Positions 10,101 through 18,564 of a stretch of DNA of 64,000 bases are shown here, piece by piece. The translations under genes were made by a program, and so were the position numbers. Position 1 is the first letter of the stretch. Each line of letters starts with the position of its first letter. The stretch is taken from contig CAYNTO010000005.1 in the NCBI GenBank assembly GCA_964400355.1, forward strand, positions 1 to 64,000, given 5' to 3'. The notes beneath the pieces are model-generated. The model worked only from the letters and a program-made list of their open reading frames with translations, was not told where the DNA came from and made no database searches. Source of the stretch: JACKAL01 sp964400355. GTDB taxonomy: Bacteria > Bdellovibrionota > Bdellovibrionia > Bdellovibrionales > JAGQZY01.

Positions 10101-11797
10101 ACCATGGTATTGATGGTGTTTTTGAGTTCTAAAATTTCCCCTTTAGCATCTACGGTAATTTTTTGTGACAAATCGCCTTTAGCGACCGCGGTCGTTACCT
10201 TGGCAATGTTCCGCACTTGTGCCGTGAGTTTATCGGCAAGACCGTTCACGTTGTCAGTTAAATCTTTCCATGTGCCCGACACACCTTTCACATTGGCTTG
10301 GCCGCCGAGCTTTCCTTCGGTACCCACTTCTTTCGCCACACGAGTCACTTCCGCCGCAAATGAATTGAGCTGATCCACCATCACGTTGATCGTATTTTTA
10401 AGCTCTAAGATTTCTCCTTTGGCATCCACGGTGATTTTTTGCGACAAATCGCCTTTAGCCACAGCGGTGGTCACCTTGGCAATGTTTCGCACCTGCGCTG
10501 TGAGTTTGTCAGCAAGACCATTCACATTGTCTGTGAGATCCTTCCACGTGCCCGACACGCCCTTCACGTTGGCTTGGCCGCCCAGTTTTCCTTCTGTACC
10601 CACTTCTTTCGCCACACGAGTCACCTCGGCCGCAAACGAGTTGAGCTGATCCACCATGGTATTGATAGTTTCTTTAAGCTCCAAGACTTCACCGCGGGCA
10701 TCCACAGTAATTTTTTGCGACAAATCGCCTTTTGCCACCGCAGTGGTCACCTTGGCAATATTTCGCACCTGTGCCGTGAGTTTATCAGCAAGACCATTCA
10801 CATTGTCGGTTAAGTCTTTCCATACACCTGACACACCTTTAACGTTAGCTTGCCCGCCGAGCTTTCCTTCTGTTCCCACTTCTTTCGCCACACGAGTCAC
10901 CTCGGCCGCAAACGAATTGAGCTGATCCACCATCACGTTGATCGTATTTTTAAGCTCTAAGATTTCTCCTTTGGCATCCACAGTAATTTTTTGTGATAAA
11001 TCGCCTTTAGCCACAGCTGTGGTCACCTTAGCAATGTTTCGCACCTGTGCCGTGAGTTTATCGGCAAGACCGTTCACGTTGTCGGTTAAGTCTTTCCAGA
11101 TTCCCGACACACCTTTTACGTTGGCTTGCCCTCCCAAACGACCTTCCGTACCCACTTCATTGGTCACGCGGGTCACCTCAGCGGCAAACGAGTTGAGTTG
11201 ATCCACCATGGTGTTCACCGTGGTTCCAATGCGGAAAAATTCCCCTTTGAGTTTACGTCCGCCAATTTCTAACGACATCTTTTGCGAAAGATCTCCCCGT
11301 GCCACCGATGTAATCACACGGGCCACCTCGGTGGTCGGCTGCACAAGATCCCCGATGAGCGCATTGACCGCGTTCACGTTGTCGGCCCAAGCGCCGCGCA
11401 CATTTCCCAAGTTCACCCGCTCACTCATCTCCCCTTCTTTACCCACAATCGTCCTTAAACGTGCAAGTTCCAATGTGAAGTTTTGATTGAGTTCAACGAT
11501 GTCATTGAGTGTTTCACCGATCTCACCCAACACTCCGTCATAACCCACCGGGCAGCGCAAAGAAAAATTTCCCGCGCGCATTCCTTTGACCATAATTAAT
11601 ATCTGGCGAAGATTTTCTCGCTCTGAGTACTGTTCATAAAGAAACGCCTGGGGCGCGACCTCCGTGTGCGATTTGCCATGAGCATTTGATTTTCCATTTG
11701 TAGACCCATTCGTGACAGCGGCTGCGCTAGCACTCTTTTTGGAACGAACAACTGTCTTCTTTTTATTGGAATTGGAAAGGGAATGGGATGTCGCCAT
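7127..11797 (-). CDS. Cytosolic multi-HAMP hybrid histidine kinase (Nik1/group III-like)
   Basis: A 1556-residue kinase without a membrane span. A Ser/Lys-rich N-terminus (1-55) is followed by a long array of HAMP-type units (about 55-965). Six consecutive 92-residue units are almost identical, each containing V-D-Q-L-N-S-F-A-A-E-V-T and A-K-G-D-L-S-Q-K, with diverged units at both ends. Then come a GAF domain (about 975-1120), a coiled coil, HisKA (S-H-E-L-R-T-P-L), HATPase_c (D-T-G-V-G-I, G-T-G-L-G-L) and a C-terminal receiver with the acceptor Asp in L-M-D-T-M-M-P. This is the architecture of fungal Nik1-type osmosensing kinases and their bacterial relatives. GGAG lies 10 bases before the ATG. 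The next gene begins on the base after its stop. Confidence 0.95.
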   Translation of the reverse strand: MATSHSLSNSNKKKTVVRSKKSASAAAVTNGSTNGKSNAHGKSHTEVAPQAFLYEQYSERENLRQILIMVKGMRAGNFSLRCPVGYDGVLGEIGETLNDIVELNQNFTLELARLRTIVGKEGEMSERVNLGNVRGAWADNVNAVNALIGDLVQPTTEVARVITSVARGDLSQKMSLEIGGRKLKGEFFRIGTTVNTMVDQLNSFAAEVTRVTNEVGTEGRLGGQANVKGVSGIWKDLTDNVNGLADKLTAQVRNIAKVTTAVAKGDLSQKITVDAKGEILELKNTINVMVDQLNSFAAEVTRVAKEVGTEGKLGGQANVKGVSGVWKDLTDNVNGLADKLTAQVRNIAKVTTAVAKGDLSQKITVDARGEVLELKETINTMVDQLNSFAAEVTRVAKEVGTEGKLGGQANVKGVSGTWKDLTDNVNGLADKLTAQVRNIAKVTTAVAKGDLSQKITVDAKGEILELKNTINVMVDQLNSFAAEVTRVAKEVGTEGKLGGQANVKGVSGTWKDLTDNVNGLADKLTAQVRNIAKVTTAVAKGDLSQKITVDAKGEILELKNTINTMVDQLNSFAAEVTRVAKEVGTEGKLGGQANVKGVSGTWKDLTDNVNGLADKLTAQVRNIAKVTTAVAKGDLSQKITVDAKGEVLELKETINVMVDQLNSFAAEVTRVAKEVGTEGKLGGQAYVKGVSGTWKDLTDNVNGLADKLTAQVRNIAKVTTAVAKGDLSQKITVDAKGEVLELKETINTMVDQLNSFAAEVTTVAREVGIEGKLGAQAQVRGVSGVWKDLTDNVNVMASNLTKQVRGIIRVVTAVAEGDLSAKLVLEARGEVAGLAETINNMTGTLRTFADQVTTVAREVGIEGKLGGQAKVPGASGTWKDLTDNVNQLAGNLTSQVRAIAEVSTAVTKGDLTRSISVLAQGEVAALKNNINQMIANLKDTTQKNNEQDWLKTNLAKFSGLMQGQRSVSAVAQLIMSEVTPLVNAQYGTFFMFDAESSDPDLSLVASFSFSNSNKTQGTASTYKLKEGLIGQCGFEKKTIMIENPDQTLLLIDSSHGSLCAKNIIVLPILFEGHLKAVIELASVDSFKPYHLTFLEQLTESIGVILNLISSTTRTEELLIKLKKSNAELEAQATELEDKAKLLELKNHEVELASSSLEEKAEQLALISKYKSEFLANMSHELRTPLNSLLILSKSLSENGQRNLSDEQVRFATTIHSAGKDLLALINEILDLSKVEAGKMAIHPKKVKLSSILDYLEQTFRPVAQHKNLQFKIEVEPSIPEEIFTDESRLLQLLKNLFSNSFKFTQEGSVMMKVHRIPNTSRFDIPSLSNKNRVIAFSVTDTGVGIPADKQKIIFDAFQQADGTINRKYGGTGLGLTISREISRLLEGVIEVHSVPGEGSTFTLYLPEQFAGPDMGMTTAETEKKIPPLPKDASFKGRKVLVVDDDVRNIYALTSILEEREINVLHAENGKICLQVLAENPDIDLVLMDTMMPEMDGLQATRLIRLNKDFEKLPIISLTAKAMKGDREKCLEAGASEYIAKPVDTHDLLSVMHTWMQ
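9546..11201. repeat. Six 276-bp tandem repeats inside the HAMP kinase gene
   Basis: The coding DNA repeats with a 276-bp period (92 codons), six times in succession. Recurring landmarks such as GAGCTGATCCACCAT and TTTTTTGCGACAAATCGCC (or close variants) appear in each copy. Differences between copies are mostly synonymous, implying recent duplication or gene conversion together with selection on the protein. Such an array can gain or lose units in frame by recombination. Confidence 0.9.
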
Positions 11798-12087
11798 AAC
11801 TTCTACTCCGTGGCTTTACCAAGCAGCATCAGTGCCGCCGGACATTTTTTAATAGGAATTAAGATCTCTTCACTACTATTAGGTATCCAAACGCCCAATT
11901 CACGCAAATGTTTTATTTTTTAAGAGCAATGGGATTTGATGGAACAGCATTCCATGTTTTGACGATTTCGCAACAACTGCATCTTTAAATTAATTTACGA
12001 TAGTCCTAAATCAATTTGCGAAAATTGTGAAGTTTTCTTAACAAATTGATAAAGCCCGTCTTTGATCAAATAATGAGACAGATATTT
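11798..12087. other. Intergenic region upstream of the HAMP kinase
   Basis: About 290 bp without a gene between two minus-strand genes. It should hold the promoter of the kinase pair. The part near 11960-12060 is AT-rich. I see no convincing -35/-10 pair and no intrinsic terminator for the gene ending at 12088. Confidence 0.4.
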
Positions 12088-13572
12088 TTATTTCGAAGTT
12101 GGAGCATAGCGAATGATCAACATATCGGCATCGCCATCGAGCACCTCGGCACGCATCTTCACGGTATCGGAAACCTGCAATGCCGGGAGCGCAAAGCTAT
12201 GGCGTTCGTCTTTTATCACCGACTGAATTTTCCGCGCGAAATAAGAGGCGCTGATTCCTTGGCTGGGATTAAAGAGTTTGAGATACAGTTTGTCCCAAAT
12301 AAAATCCAATCCGAAGCTGGGTTGATAGCTGCCCACAACGGCCACCCCTTTGTGCAATTTGACCCACACTCGCGTTTTAAGAGTGGCTTGGAAATCGCCG
12401 TAGTGCGTGTAGCCTTTTTTCTCGGGAGCTTTGGTATCAACACTGCCTTTGGCGTGGAGATCATACCACAATGCCCCGCCGCTCATATATAGATACGACA
12501 TTTTCTCGAGCGACTTCACCTTCAGATTGAAAAGAAATTCCACGTTGCGTGCAAAACGCATGAGGTCTGGCCATAGAAAAAACTGGTACAGGCGGCTCGA
12601 AAACAGGGACTTTAAGGCCTCCACGGATGACGACTTAAAACTGTAGCGCAAAAGTCCCAGCTCCTGCGCCTTACCGATCGACTTCTGCAACCACTTTTGT
12701 GAAATATAAAAACCCGTTTCCTGCGCGTTTGCCGATTTTGCTAAAAATCCAGCGTCATCCACTGCCACGACTCCCTGTTCGCTAGACTGTAGCTGAGCGG
12801 TTGCGGTGCCTCTAAGGACCATTGCGGATTTTCCCACAACATCGAGAGCCTCCGGTGTCAGTTGGACCTTGACCTGGGGATTTATAGCAAAATCCTGAGC
12901 GCCTAAAACTTTTGTCATCCACTGGGCGGCTAATACTTGAAGCTTATTCGCTAAAGGCGCCGATATGATCTTTTGCACTTCGTCCTTATTAGAAAGGATT
13001 TTGTTCACCTCAGCCACCAAAGCTTTGTCATATCCCAAAGGCCCGTGACACTGACCCATATCAATAGTCCACTGCGGCAGCTGATTCACCACCACGGTGC
13101 CAAGAACAGGTTCTAAACCATTTTCTCCAGCTTTGAGATTCACACGTGACGAGAACAGAGCGCTCTCGCTTCCCTTAATCACAACGTTCTCACAATGGCC
13201 TTTTAAATAGATTTGCACATGCACGCCGCCGACAATCCGGTCGATCACAGCGTCTGTTGAAATTCTACCTATTGTTAACACAAGTGCAGGAATCTTGGCT
13301 GAAAACGCGAAATCCAAAACAGAAGCACCGGCACTCAGCTGAGCTTCATAGGTTCCAGTCATCTTTATCTTTTGTAAATGGGTTTTAAATGGTTGCGCAA
13401 TCACAACGTCCTCAAGCATTTGCTCGTCTTTGCCAGAAAAGGACAACTGCTCGAGCATGGCCTTCATCTCTTCACTACCCAGAACCATAGAGTATGGAGC
13501 CGAAACATGCACATCCGCATGGCTGTTACTTATAAAAACAAAAGTGCTGAGGATTAAAAGGAGACTTTTCAT
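12088..13572 (-). CDS. Exported protein of unknown function (possible lipid-binding fold)
   Basis: I place the start at the ATG at 13572, since it begins a clean signal peptide (M-K-S-L-L-L-I-L-S, cleavage near S-H-A). An in-frame start at 13617 would add 15 residues ahead of it. The mature part is about 475 residues, mostly alternating hydrophobic and polar residues suggesting beta structure, with no catalytic motif I recognise. The length and two-half pattern would fit a TULIP/BPI-like lipid-binding protein, but this is only a guess. It is divergent from the RND-LolA-like gene at 13661, and that neighbourhood is compatible with a role in envelope lipid traffic. Confidence 0.6.
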   Translation of the reverse strand: MKSLLLILSTFVFISNSHADVHVSAPYSMVLGSEEMKAMLEQLSFSGKDEQMLEDVVIAQPFKTHLQKIKMTGTYEAQLSAGASVLDFAFSAKIPALVLTIGRISTDAVIDRIVGGVHVQIYLKGHCENVVIKGSESALFSSRVNLKAGENGLEPVLGTVVVNQLPQWTIDMGQCHGPLGYDKALVAEVNKILSNKDEVQKIISAPLANKLQVLAAQWMTKVLGAQDFAINPQVKVQLTPEALDVVGKSAMVLRGTATAQLQSSEQGVVAVDDAGFLAKSANAQETGFYISQKWLQKSIGKAQELGLLRYSFKSSSVEALKSLFSSRLYQFFLWPDLMRFARNVEFLFNLKVKSLEKMSYLYMSGGALWYDLHAKGSVDTKAPEKKGYTHYGDFQATLKTRVWVKLHKGVAVVGSYQPSFGLDFIWDKLYLKLFNPSQGISASYFARKIQSVIKDERHSFALPALQVSDTVKMRAEVLDGDADMLIIRYAPTSK

Positions 13573-13660
13573 AGCAAGACTATCGGCCAAATCCAGCTGA
13601 CCTAAAGTATTAGGCAAAGAAACCGTAATAGTCTTATAACAATTTGTACAAGGTGCTCAA

Positions 13661-16600
13661 TTGACTACAAAATTATCAAAACTACAAAAATTCGGTCACT
13701 TCGCAAAACCCGTCTCCATCGGAACGCTGGCAGCGTTGACTCTTTTGTCGATCTATTTGACGCCTAAAATATTTCAAATCAAAACTCAGTACTCTCTGGA
13801 TCAATTCCAACCCACAGCATCCCCACTACTCTCTGAGGATCAGTCCATAAAGGACACTTTTCACCTCAACGGGCAACTCCCGATCATCGCCGATTTAAAG
13901 ACAGTTAAAGGTGCCTGGCTCACCAAGAGCCGCCTTCACACCCTCGCTCAGCTCTCTAAGGCTCTAAAAAAGGTGGATGGCGTTTCAAACATCACCAGTC
14001 TTGCTACTGTGGACACCGCGATTCCCGATCAGGGGAGCTTTTATGTGGGTTCACTGCAAGATCTTTCACTCACGGCCCGCGAACGCCAACAAGTTCTGCA
14101 AAATCCGCTTCTTGTTCCCCATCTCCTCTCTAAGGACGGCAAAAACGCCTCGATTTTGATTGAACTAAATCGTCTAACCTTTGATCAACAGCAGAAAACC
14201 CTTAAAAAAATAGAAAAAATTTTGGCTGGCTATCCAAAACTCTTCACTGCACAAATTGGCGGGCCTGCGGCCATTACGGTAGCCATGTCTCAACTCGTGG
14301 CGAACGAAGTTGTGGTGTGCACCTTGATTTCACTCATTGTATCGATTCTGTTCTTTTTTATTCTGTTTAAAAATCTATCTGTATTGCTTGCAAGCAGCAT
14401 GGTGGTTCTCTACTCGAACATCATCGGGCTCGGCATGTTATGGCTCTTTGATTTAAAACTCACTGTCCTTACATCCACACTCCCCACCCTGATCACGCTC
14501 ACGGTGGTAGGAATCTCGGTGCAAACGTTTAGCCGCGTTGCCCTGTACCGCCACAAAGTTATCGAAAAACATAAGCACTTAATGGCCATCAAAATTGTAT
14601 CTGGCGTCGTGGGCTCAAGTTTTCTTGCCGCACTCACTACGGCCATTGGTTTTGCCACTCTCATCACATCGGATACTCCTGTTATGCGCGAATACGGTAT
14701 CTGTGTATCCATGGCGATCCTGATTGCCTCGATCACCAGCATTGCAATATTGAGTTCACTTCTGGTATGGATGCCGGTACCGCACAAACGCAAACTCACT
14801 TTTCCGATCGAGCGTTTCTTTTCGTACTTTTTTGTTTACAAAAAACCAATTCTTGCTAGCGCAGCCGGCGCTTGCGTTTTTCTTTTGATTTTTGGCACCC
14901 ACCTCAATTGGTCGGCGCGCCTGTTTGACGATCTCCCACAGGAAGAAAAAGCAATTCAGGCCACACACTCCATGGAACAAACATTTGGTGGCGTGCTGCC
15001 AATGGACGTCATGATCACCTCCACTCAACCAGGCTACTGGAAAAACGTGGTCCATATTCACAAACTCGACGAACTAAAAAAAGAGTTCTTAAATCGAGAA
15101 GGAGTAGGAACTATCGTCGCCGTCACCGATTTCTTTCGCCTATCATCGCCGCGCCACACTCTACCAGCTACCAATGATGCGGTCGCGGAGACCTATTTTG
15201 TCTACGCGATGGCTCAGGAGAACCCCTTAGAATCCTTTGTCACTACCAATCACACGTCAACGCGCGTGACCCTCAAACTCCACGACATTCCGTCGGATCA
15301 AAATCAGGCACTGGTGAGCGCGTTTATAAATCGAGCTCAGGGCTTATTTCCCGATGCTCGCGTGAGTAAAGGCGGAATCGCCGCCACCGTGCATCCCCTC
15401 AACAACAGCCTTTCCACCGAACTCATCCTTGGAGCTTTTGGGGCTTTGCTCGCCATTTTTATTTTGCTCATCATTGTGTTTCGCTCAGTGCGCTGGTCCC
15501 TGGTGGCCATGATCCCGAACCTCGTTACACCGCTGACGTTGATTGGCGTGATCGGCCTTACCGAAACGCCGATCAAACCCACTTTGGCCATAGTTTTTGC
15601 TATTTCTCTTGGAATTTCTTTCGACAACACTATATATGTGCTTCACAAATTGCGGAAACTTCTCGCGAGAAAAGGCAACACACAAGTGCTCCCTATACTC
15701 AGTCTGATGCGCGAAGAGCTCATGCCGTGCCTGGTTTCTAGCGCGGCGATCATTTCGGGGTTTACCGTATTCCTATTTTCTAATTTCTCAATCAACAAGA
15801 CCTTCGGAATGTTTATGATCTTATCCTTAACCGCAGGACTGATCAGCGATCTCGTCCTACTGCCAGTCCTCCTCCACTTTGCGCCCGGCTTATTGCTCAA
15901 GCCATTGAATGTTGGGAGAATAAAACAAACAGTGGGAGCCTATCTTATGAAACCATCGACACAACGCAACCTCATGATCTTTGTTATCCTGGCCACGTTC
16001 GCTCTGATCTCGGAGTCATCATTTGCAAAGCCAAGTAATGCCACTGATCTGCTAAAGAGTATCGCCAAAAAGAATTCTACAGCCAGTGAAGAAGCTAAGA
16101 TACGTATGAAAATTGTTGAATCTGATGGAACATCAAAAGAACGTGTACTGGTCATTAAAAAGAAAACAAAAAAAGATCCAATGGCGTTGGTACGCCTGAT
16201 GAGCCCCAACGATCTCAAAGGTGTGGGACTATTGATGGTCGCCAAGGGCACCAAAGAAAACCAGTGGTTGTACCTACCCAGCGAAAAACGTTCACGCCGC
16301 ATCGTCGGCTCTAATCGCAACGGCCGCTTCTTGGATTCCGAAATCAGCTACGAGGATTTGCGTTTGGCCACTTATGAAAATTTCAACAATAAAGTCACAA
16401 TTGATCCGAAAGCGTCCAATAAAGACATCGTTCTGATCGAGAGCACGGCAAAGGCAAAAAGTGATTCCTCATATGGAAAAATGAAAACGTGGGTGGATAC
16501 TAAGCAAGAGCGACTTCTTAAGACTGAATTTTATGGCGATGACGGCGAATTGCTCAAAGTGATGACGTTCGACAACTATAAAAAATACGCCAACGTGTGG

Positions 16601-16729
16601 CGCGCCCAATCGATAAAGGTCAAAAACGTAAAAAAGAATCGCAGCACTGTTCTGGAGCTTGAAAAACTCTCCACTAAAAATCTCGACGACGACGAATTCT
16701 CAATTGATTCCTTAGAAGAGGGCGCGTAG
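13661..16729 (+). CDS. RND/MMPL-type transporter continuous with a LolA-like domain
   Basis: Residues 1-762 form an RND-superfamily permease: TM1 near the N-terminus, a periplasmic loop, a five-TM block (about 220-375), a second loop, and a final TM block (about 585-745). Residues 763-1022 are a separate module resembling the outer-membrane lipoprotein-sorting (LolA-like) fold: R-L-M-S-P-N-D-L-K-G-V-G, W-L-Y-L-P, R-R-I-V-G, S-Y-E-D-L. The module starts with Met763, a hydrophobic segment and S-S-F-A, which looks like a cleavable signal peptide. GGGAG (15934-15938) lies 8 bases before that ATG (15947), so the domain may also be translated separately. The gene starts with TTG behind AAGGTG. Transport of lipid between envelope membranes is inferred from both halves. 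Confidence 0.85.
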   Translation: MTTKLSKLQKFGHFAKPVSIGTLAALTLLSIYLTPKIFQIKTQYSLDQFQPTASPLLSEDQSIKDTFHLNGQLPIIADLKTVKGAWLTKSRLHTLAQLSKALKKVDGVSNITSLATVDTAIPDQGSFYVGSLQDLSLTARERQQVLQNPLLVPHLLSKDGKNASILIELNRLTFDQQQKTLKKIEKILAGYPKLFTAQIGGPAAITVAMSQLVANEVVVCTLISLIVSILFFFILFKNLSVLLASSMVVLYSNIIGLGMLWLFDLKLTVLTSTLPTLITLTVVGISVQTFSRVALYRHKVIEKHKHLMAIKIVSGVVGSSFLAALTTAIGFATLITSDTPVMREYGICVSMAILIASITSIAILSSLLVWMPVPHKRKLTFPIERFFSYFFVYKKPILASAAGACVFLLIFGTHLNWSARLFDDLPQEEKAIQATHSMEQTFGGVLPMDVMITSTQPGYWKNVVHIHKLDELKKEFLNREGVGTIVAVTDFFRLSSPRHTLPATNDAVAETYFVYAMAQENPLESFVTTNHTSTRVTLKLHDIPSDQNQALVSAFINRAQGLFPDARVSKGGIAATVHPLNNSLSTELILGAFGALLAIFILLIIVFRSVRWSLVAMIPNLVTPLTLIGVIGLTETPIKPTLAIVFAISLGISFDNTIYVLHKLRKLLARKGNTQVLPILSLMREELMPCLVSSAAIISGFTVFLFSNFSINKTFGMFMILSLTAGLISDLVLLPVLLHFAPGLLLKPLNVGRIKQTVGAYLMKPSTQRNLMIFVILATFALISESSFAKPSNATDLLKSIAKKNSTASEEAKIRMKIVESDGTSKERVLVIKKKTKKDPMALVRLMSPNDLKGVGLLMVAKGTKENQWLYLPSEKRSRRIVGSNRNGRFLDSEISYEDLRLATYENFNNKVTIDPKASNKDIVLIESTAKAKSDSSYGKMKTWVDTKQERLLKTEFYGDDGELLKVMTFDNYKKYANVWRAQSIKVKNVKKNRSTVLELEKLSTKNLDDDEFSIDSLEEGA
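15934..15949 (+). promoter_or_regulatory. Internal Shine-Dalgarno and ATG in front of the LolA-like module
   Basis: GGGAG at 15934-15938, an 8-base spacer, then ATG at 15947-15949, all inside the open frame of the transporter and in frame with it. The codons that follow encode a signal-peptide-like stretch. The site could give a free periplasmic LolA-like protein in addition to the long product. Confidence 0.45.
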
Positions 16730-16733
16730 CGAA

Positions 16734-16753
16734 GCCGCGCGCGGTAGCGCGGC
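16734..16753. terminator. GC-rich hairpin between convergent genes
   Basis: GCCGCGC (16734-16740) and GCGCGGC (16747-16753) form a 7-bp stem with a 6-base loop just after the transporter stop. There is no T-run, so if it terminates transcription it may be factor-assisted. Confidence 0.4.
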
Positions 16754-16797
16754 AATCAAAGTCCAAGGTCTCAAATCACTTCTCCGCACCCACACTC

Positions 16798-17826
16798 TTA
16801 CTGAACTGTAAACATATCGACACAGCGTCGCCCGCGGGTGCTTTGGTAGCCAGCTGTCGACAAAATAGCTTTCTCCTCAAACTCCACCACTATTTCACCA
16901 CGTTTTGGCTGCTCCACAGTGGGCGTATACACTCGCTCCACGTACTCACGGTTTTTCTCCGCGGCCACCTTCGCCTCCCTGATAGCTTGCGAGATATTCC
17001 ACGGAAACTGACGCGCAAACGCATCAAGTTCCGACGCAGCCTTTGGGTTGAGGTCTCCGAGATATTTGATATGCACGCGCTTAAGAAACGCTGAATGTTC
17101 ATTGTCAGAGATAATGATAGCCTCCCCAACAGTGAACCCGCCCGATCGGATTCGAAACTGATATTCGCTACGATCACCGAAAATCAAAACTTTATCTAGA
17201 TTTCCCATCTCCATCAGCTTTTCGCGCATGTTGGCTTTTTCGATATGCTGTTTGAGAAATTCAGTTAAACCGGTCGCATCGGAGACAAACACGGACGAAC
17301 GCACAATCGCGATCCGCACCGTGCGGATCACTTTGCGCATGGTTTTCGACTTGGAATATGTCGCAAACACGATCATGCACAACGGATCAAGCCCTGGCAC
17401 CGACACAATTCCACCCGCCACACCAGAAAGCGTCAGCAGCCACTCGGGCCAACCATTGGAGGCGCCAATGGTCACTAGCAAAGGACCGGAGCTCATCTCT
17501 ATACTGTGACTCAGCGAGAACAACAGAACACTGTCCAAAATAATGTCGCGGCCGGTAGTACCCTCGTTCATGGACGACCAACGGTACCCGTCTTTTGCTT
17601 TTTGATAGAAATTAAAATTCTGTTTCCAGTTATCGAGAAAGCGCTTCTGCTCCGGTCCTTCGACCACTTCGTGAGAAGCTTCGATGAGTTTCCTTTCGAT
17701 CTCTTCGGCGCTGGCGCCTTGCACCTCGATGAATTGCACTTCGGCAATGGGCTCGCGATCTGTCGCAAACGCATTACTTAAGACAAGGAGACTACTGCTC
17801 AGAACAAGGATCAAAAGTACTTTCAT
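16798..17826 (-). CDS. Exported protein of unknown function with a central hydrophobic region
   Basis: The ATG at 17826 follows AAAAGG by five bases and begins a signal peptide (M-K-V-L-L-I-L-V, cleavage near A-F-A). A TTG 15 bases upstream is in frame but has no ribosome-binding site. The product is 342 residues. An acidic N-terminal half is followed by hydrophobic stretches around 105-165 (G-P-L-L-V-T-I-G, G-G-I-V-S-V-P-G) that may be membrane-embedded, then a charged C-terminal half ending with a Cys-containing tail. I recognise no family. It converges on the transporter gene. Confidence 0.6.
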   Translation of the reverse strand: MKVLLILVLSSSLLVLSNAFATDREPIAEVQFIEVQGASAEEIERKLIEASHEVVEGPEQKRFLDNWKQNFNFYQKAKDGYRWSSMNEGTTGRDIILDSVLLFSLSHSIEMSSGPLLVTIGASNGWPEWLLTLSGVAGGIVSVPGLDPLCMIVFATYSKSKTMRKVIRTVRIAIVRSSVFVSDATGLTEFLKQHIEKANMREKLMEMGNLDKVLIFGDRSEYQFRIRSGGFTVGEAIIISDNEHSAFLKRVHIKYLGDLNPKAASELDAFARQFPWNISQAIREAKVAAEKNREYVERVYTPTVEQPKRGEIVVEFEEKAILSTAGYQSTRGRRCVDMFTVQ

Positions 17827-18148
17827 GAATTGCCTTTTCAAATGTGGTTTTTCAAATGTGAAACACTTCTAGAAATTCGCCAAGGCGTGGTCAATCATTA
17901 GAGAGTTTCCCTCTTAAAATACTTGGTGATGAAAATGTACTGATTGATTTTCGTGAATATTTTTTAGCGGCGATAAACTTCTTTCACAACTGATGCATTA
18001 CGACTCAATGCGAGGTAACCCTCACCGCCGCACCCCTTCCACCGGCTCAATTTCAATTGTTATTCAACTGACTCCTTTGAAACGACAGTTATTGACTCTC
18101 GCCGATGAAATCTTTAATCAGGAAGCGATCTAAAAGGGAGAATCTTCT
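17827..18148. other. Divergent intergenic region
   Basis: About 320 bp between the starts of two divergent genes. It must hold both promoters. A weak plus-strand pair (TTGACT at 18092, TTTAAT near 18113) precedes the small secreted-protein gene. I see nothing else I would name. Confidence 0.35.
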
Positions 18149-18484
18149 ATGGTCTTATCCATCCTGTTTTTTGTTTTCACCGCAAGCGCGCAAAACGCAC
18201 CTCAGTCCGCAGTCAACCACTGCGACCAGTACGAGCAAAATAGCTTTATCAGTGGACTACTCGTTTCGCTCGCAGCAAAGCTTTCCTACGAGCACGAGGA
18301 GTTTTGCACCAACCCCCGCATCGCAGATATCTATCACGAGGACAAACTGGTTTATCACAAAGAGGACGATCAATATCATCTGTACGAATTTGTCACGATT
18401 CACTACTATGAGTACTCGTGCGAGTACCAGTACAACATTGAATCCAAGGCATGGGCCAATCAAACCTGTTACAACACTTTTTAA
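18149..18484 (+). CDS. Small secreted protein, tyrosine-rich, unknown function
   Basis: A 111-residue protein. AAAGGGAG lies just before the ATG. A signal peptide (V-L-S-I-L-F-F-V-F-T-A-S-A-Q) is followed by about 95 residues rich in Tyr, His, Asp and Glu, including the run H-Y-Y-E-Y-S-C-E-Y-Q-Y. Four Cys residues could form two disulphides. A clean bidirectional terminator follows three bases after the stop. No family recognised. Confidence 0.7.
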   Translation: MVLSILFFVFTASAQNAPQSAVNHCDQYEQNSFISGLLVSLAAKLSYEHEEFCTNPRIADIYHEDKLVYHKEDDQYHLYEFVTIHYYEYSCEYQYNIESKAWANQTCYNTF

Positions 18485-18487
18485 ATA

Positions 18488-18520
18488 AAAAAAGGAAGGC
18501 ATAAAAACCCTTCCTTTTTT
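18488..18520. terminator. Bidirectional intrinsic terminator
   Basis: AAAAAAGGAAGG (18488-18499) pairs with CCTTCCTTTTTT (18509-18520) around a 9-base loop. T-runs are present on both strands, and it lies between convergent genes at 18484 and 18565. Confidence 0.9.
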
Positions 18521-18564
18521 ATTTCAGCACACAGCTACTGGTCCAGTATTCCGAATACAGAAAC

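Noticed and set aside
9552..11201. Series of plus-strand frames of 87-89 codons at 270-282-bp intervals
   Set aside because: They are antisense shadows of the repeated HAMP units in the kinase gene.
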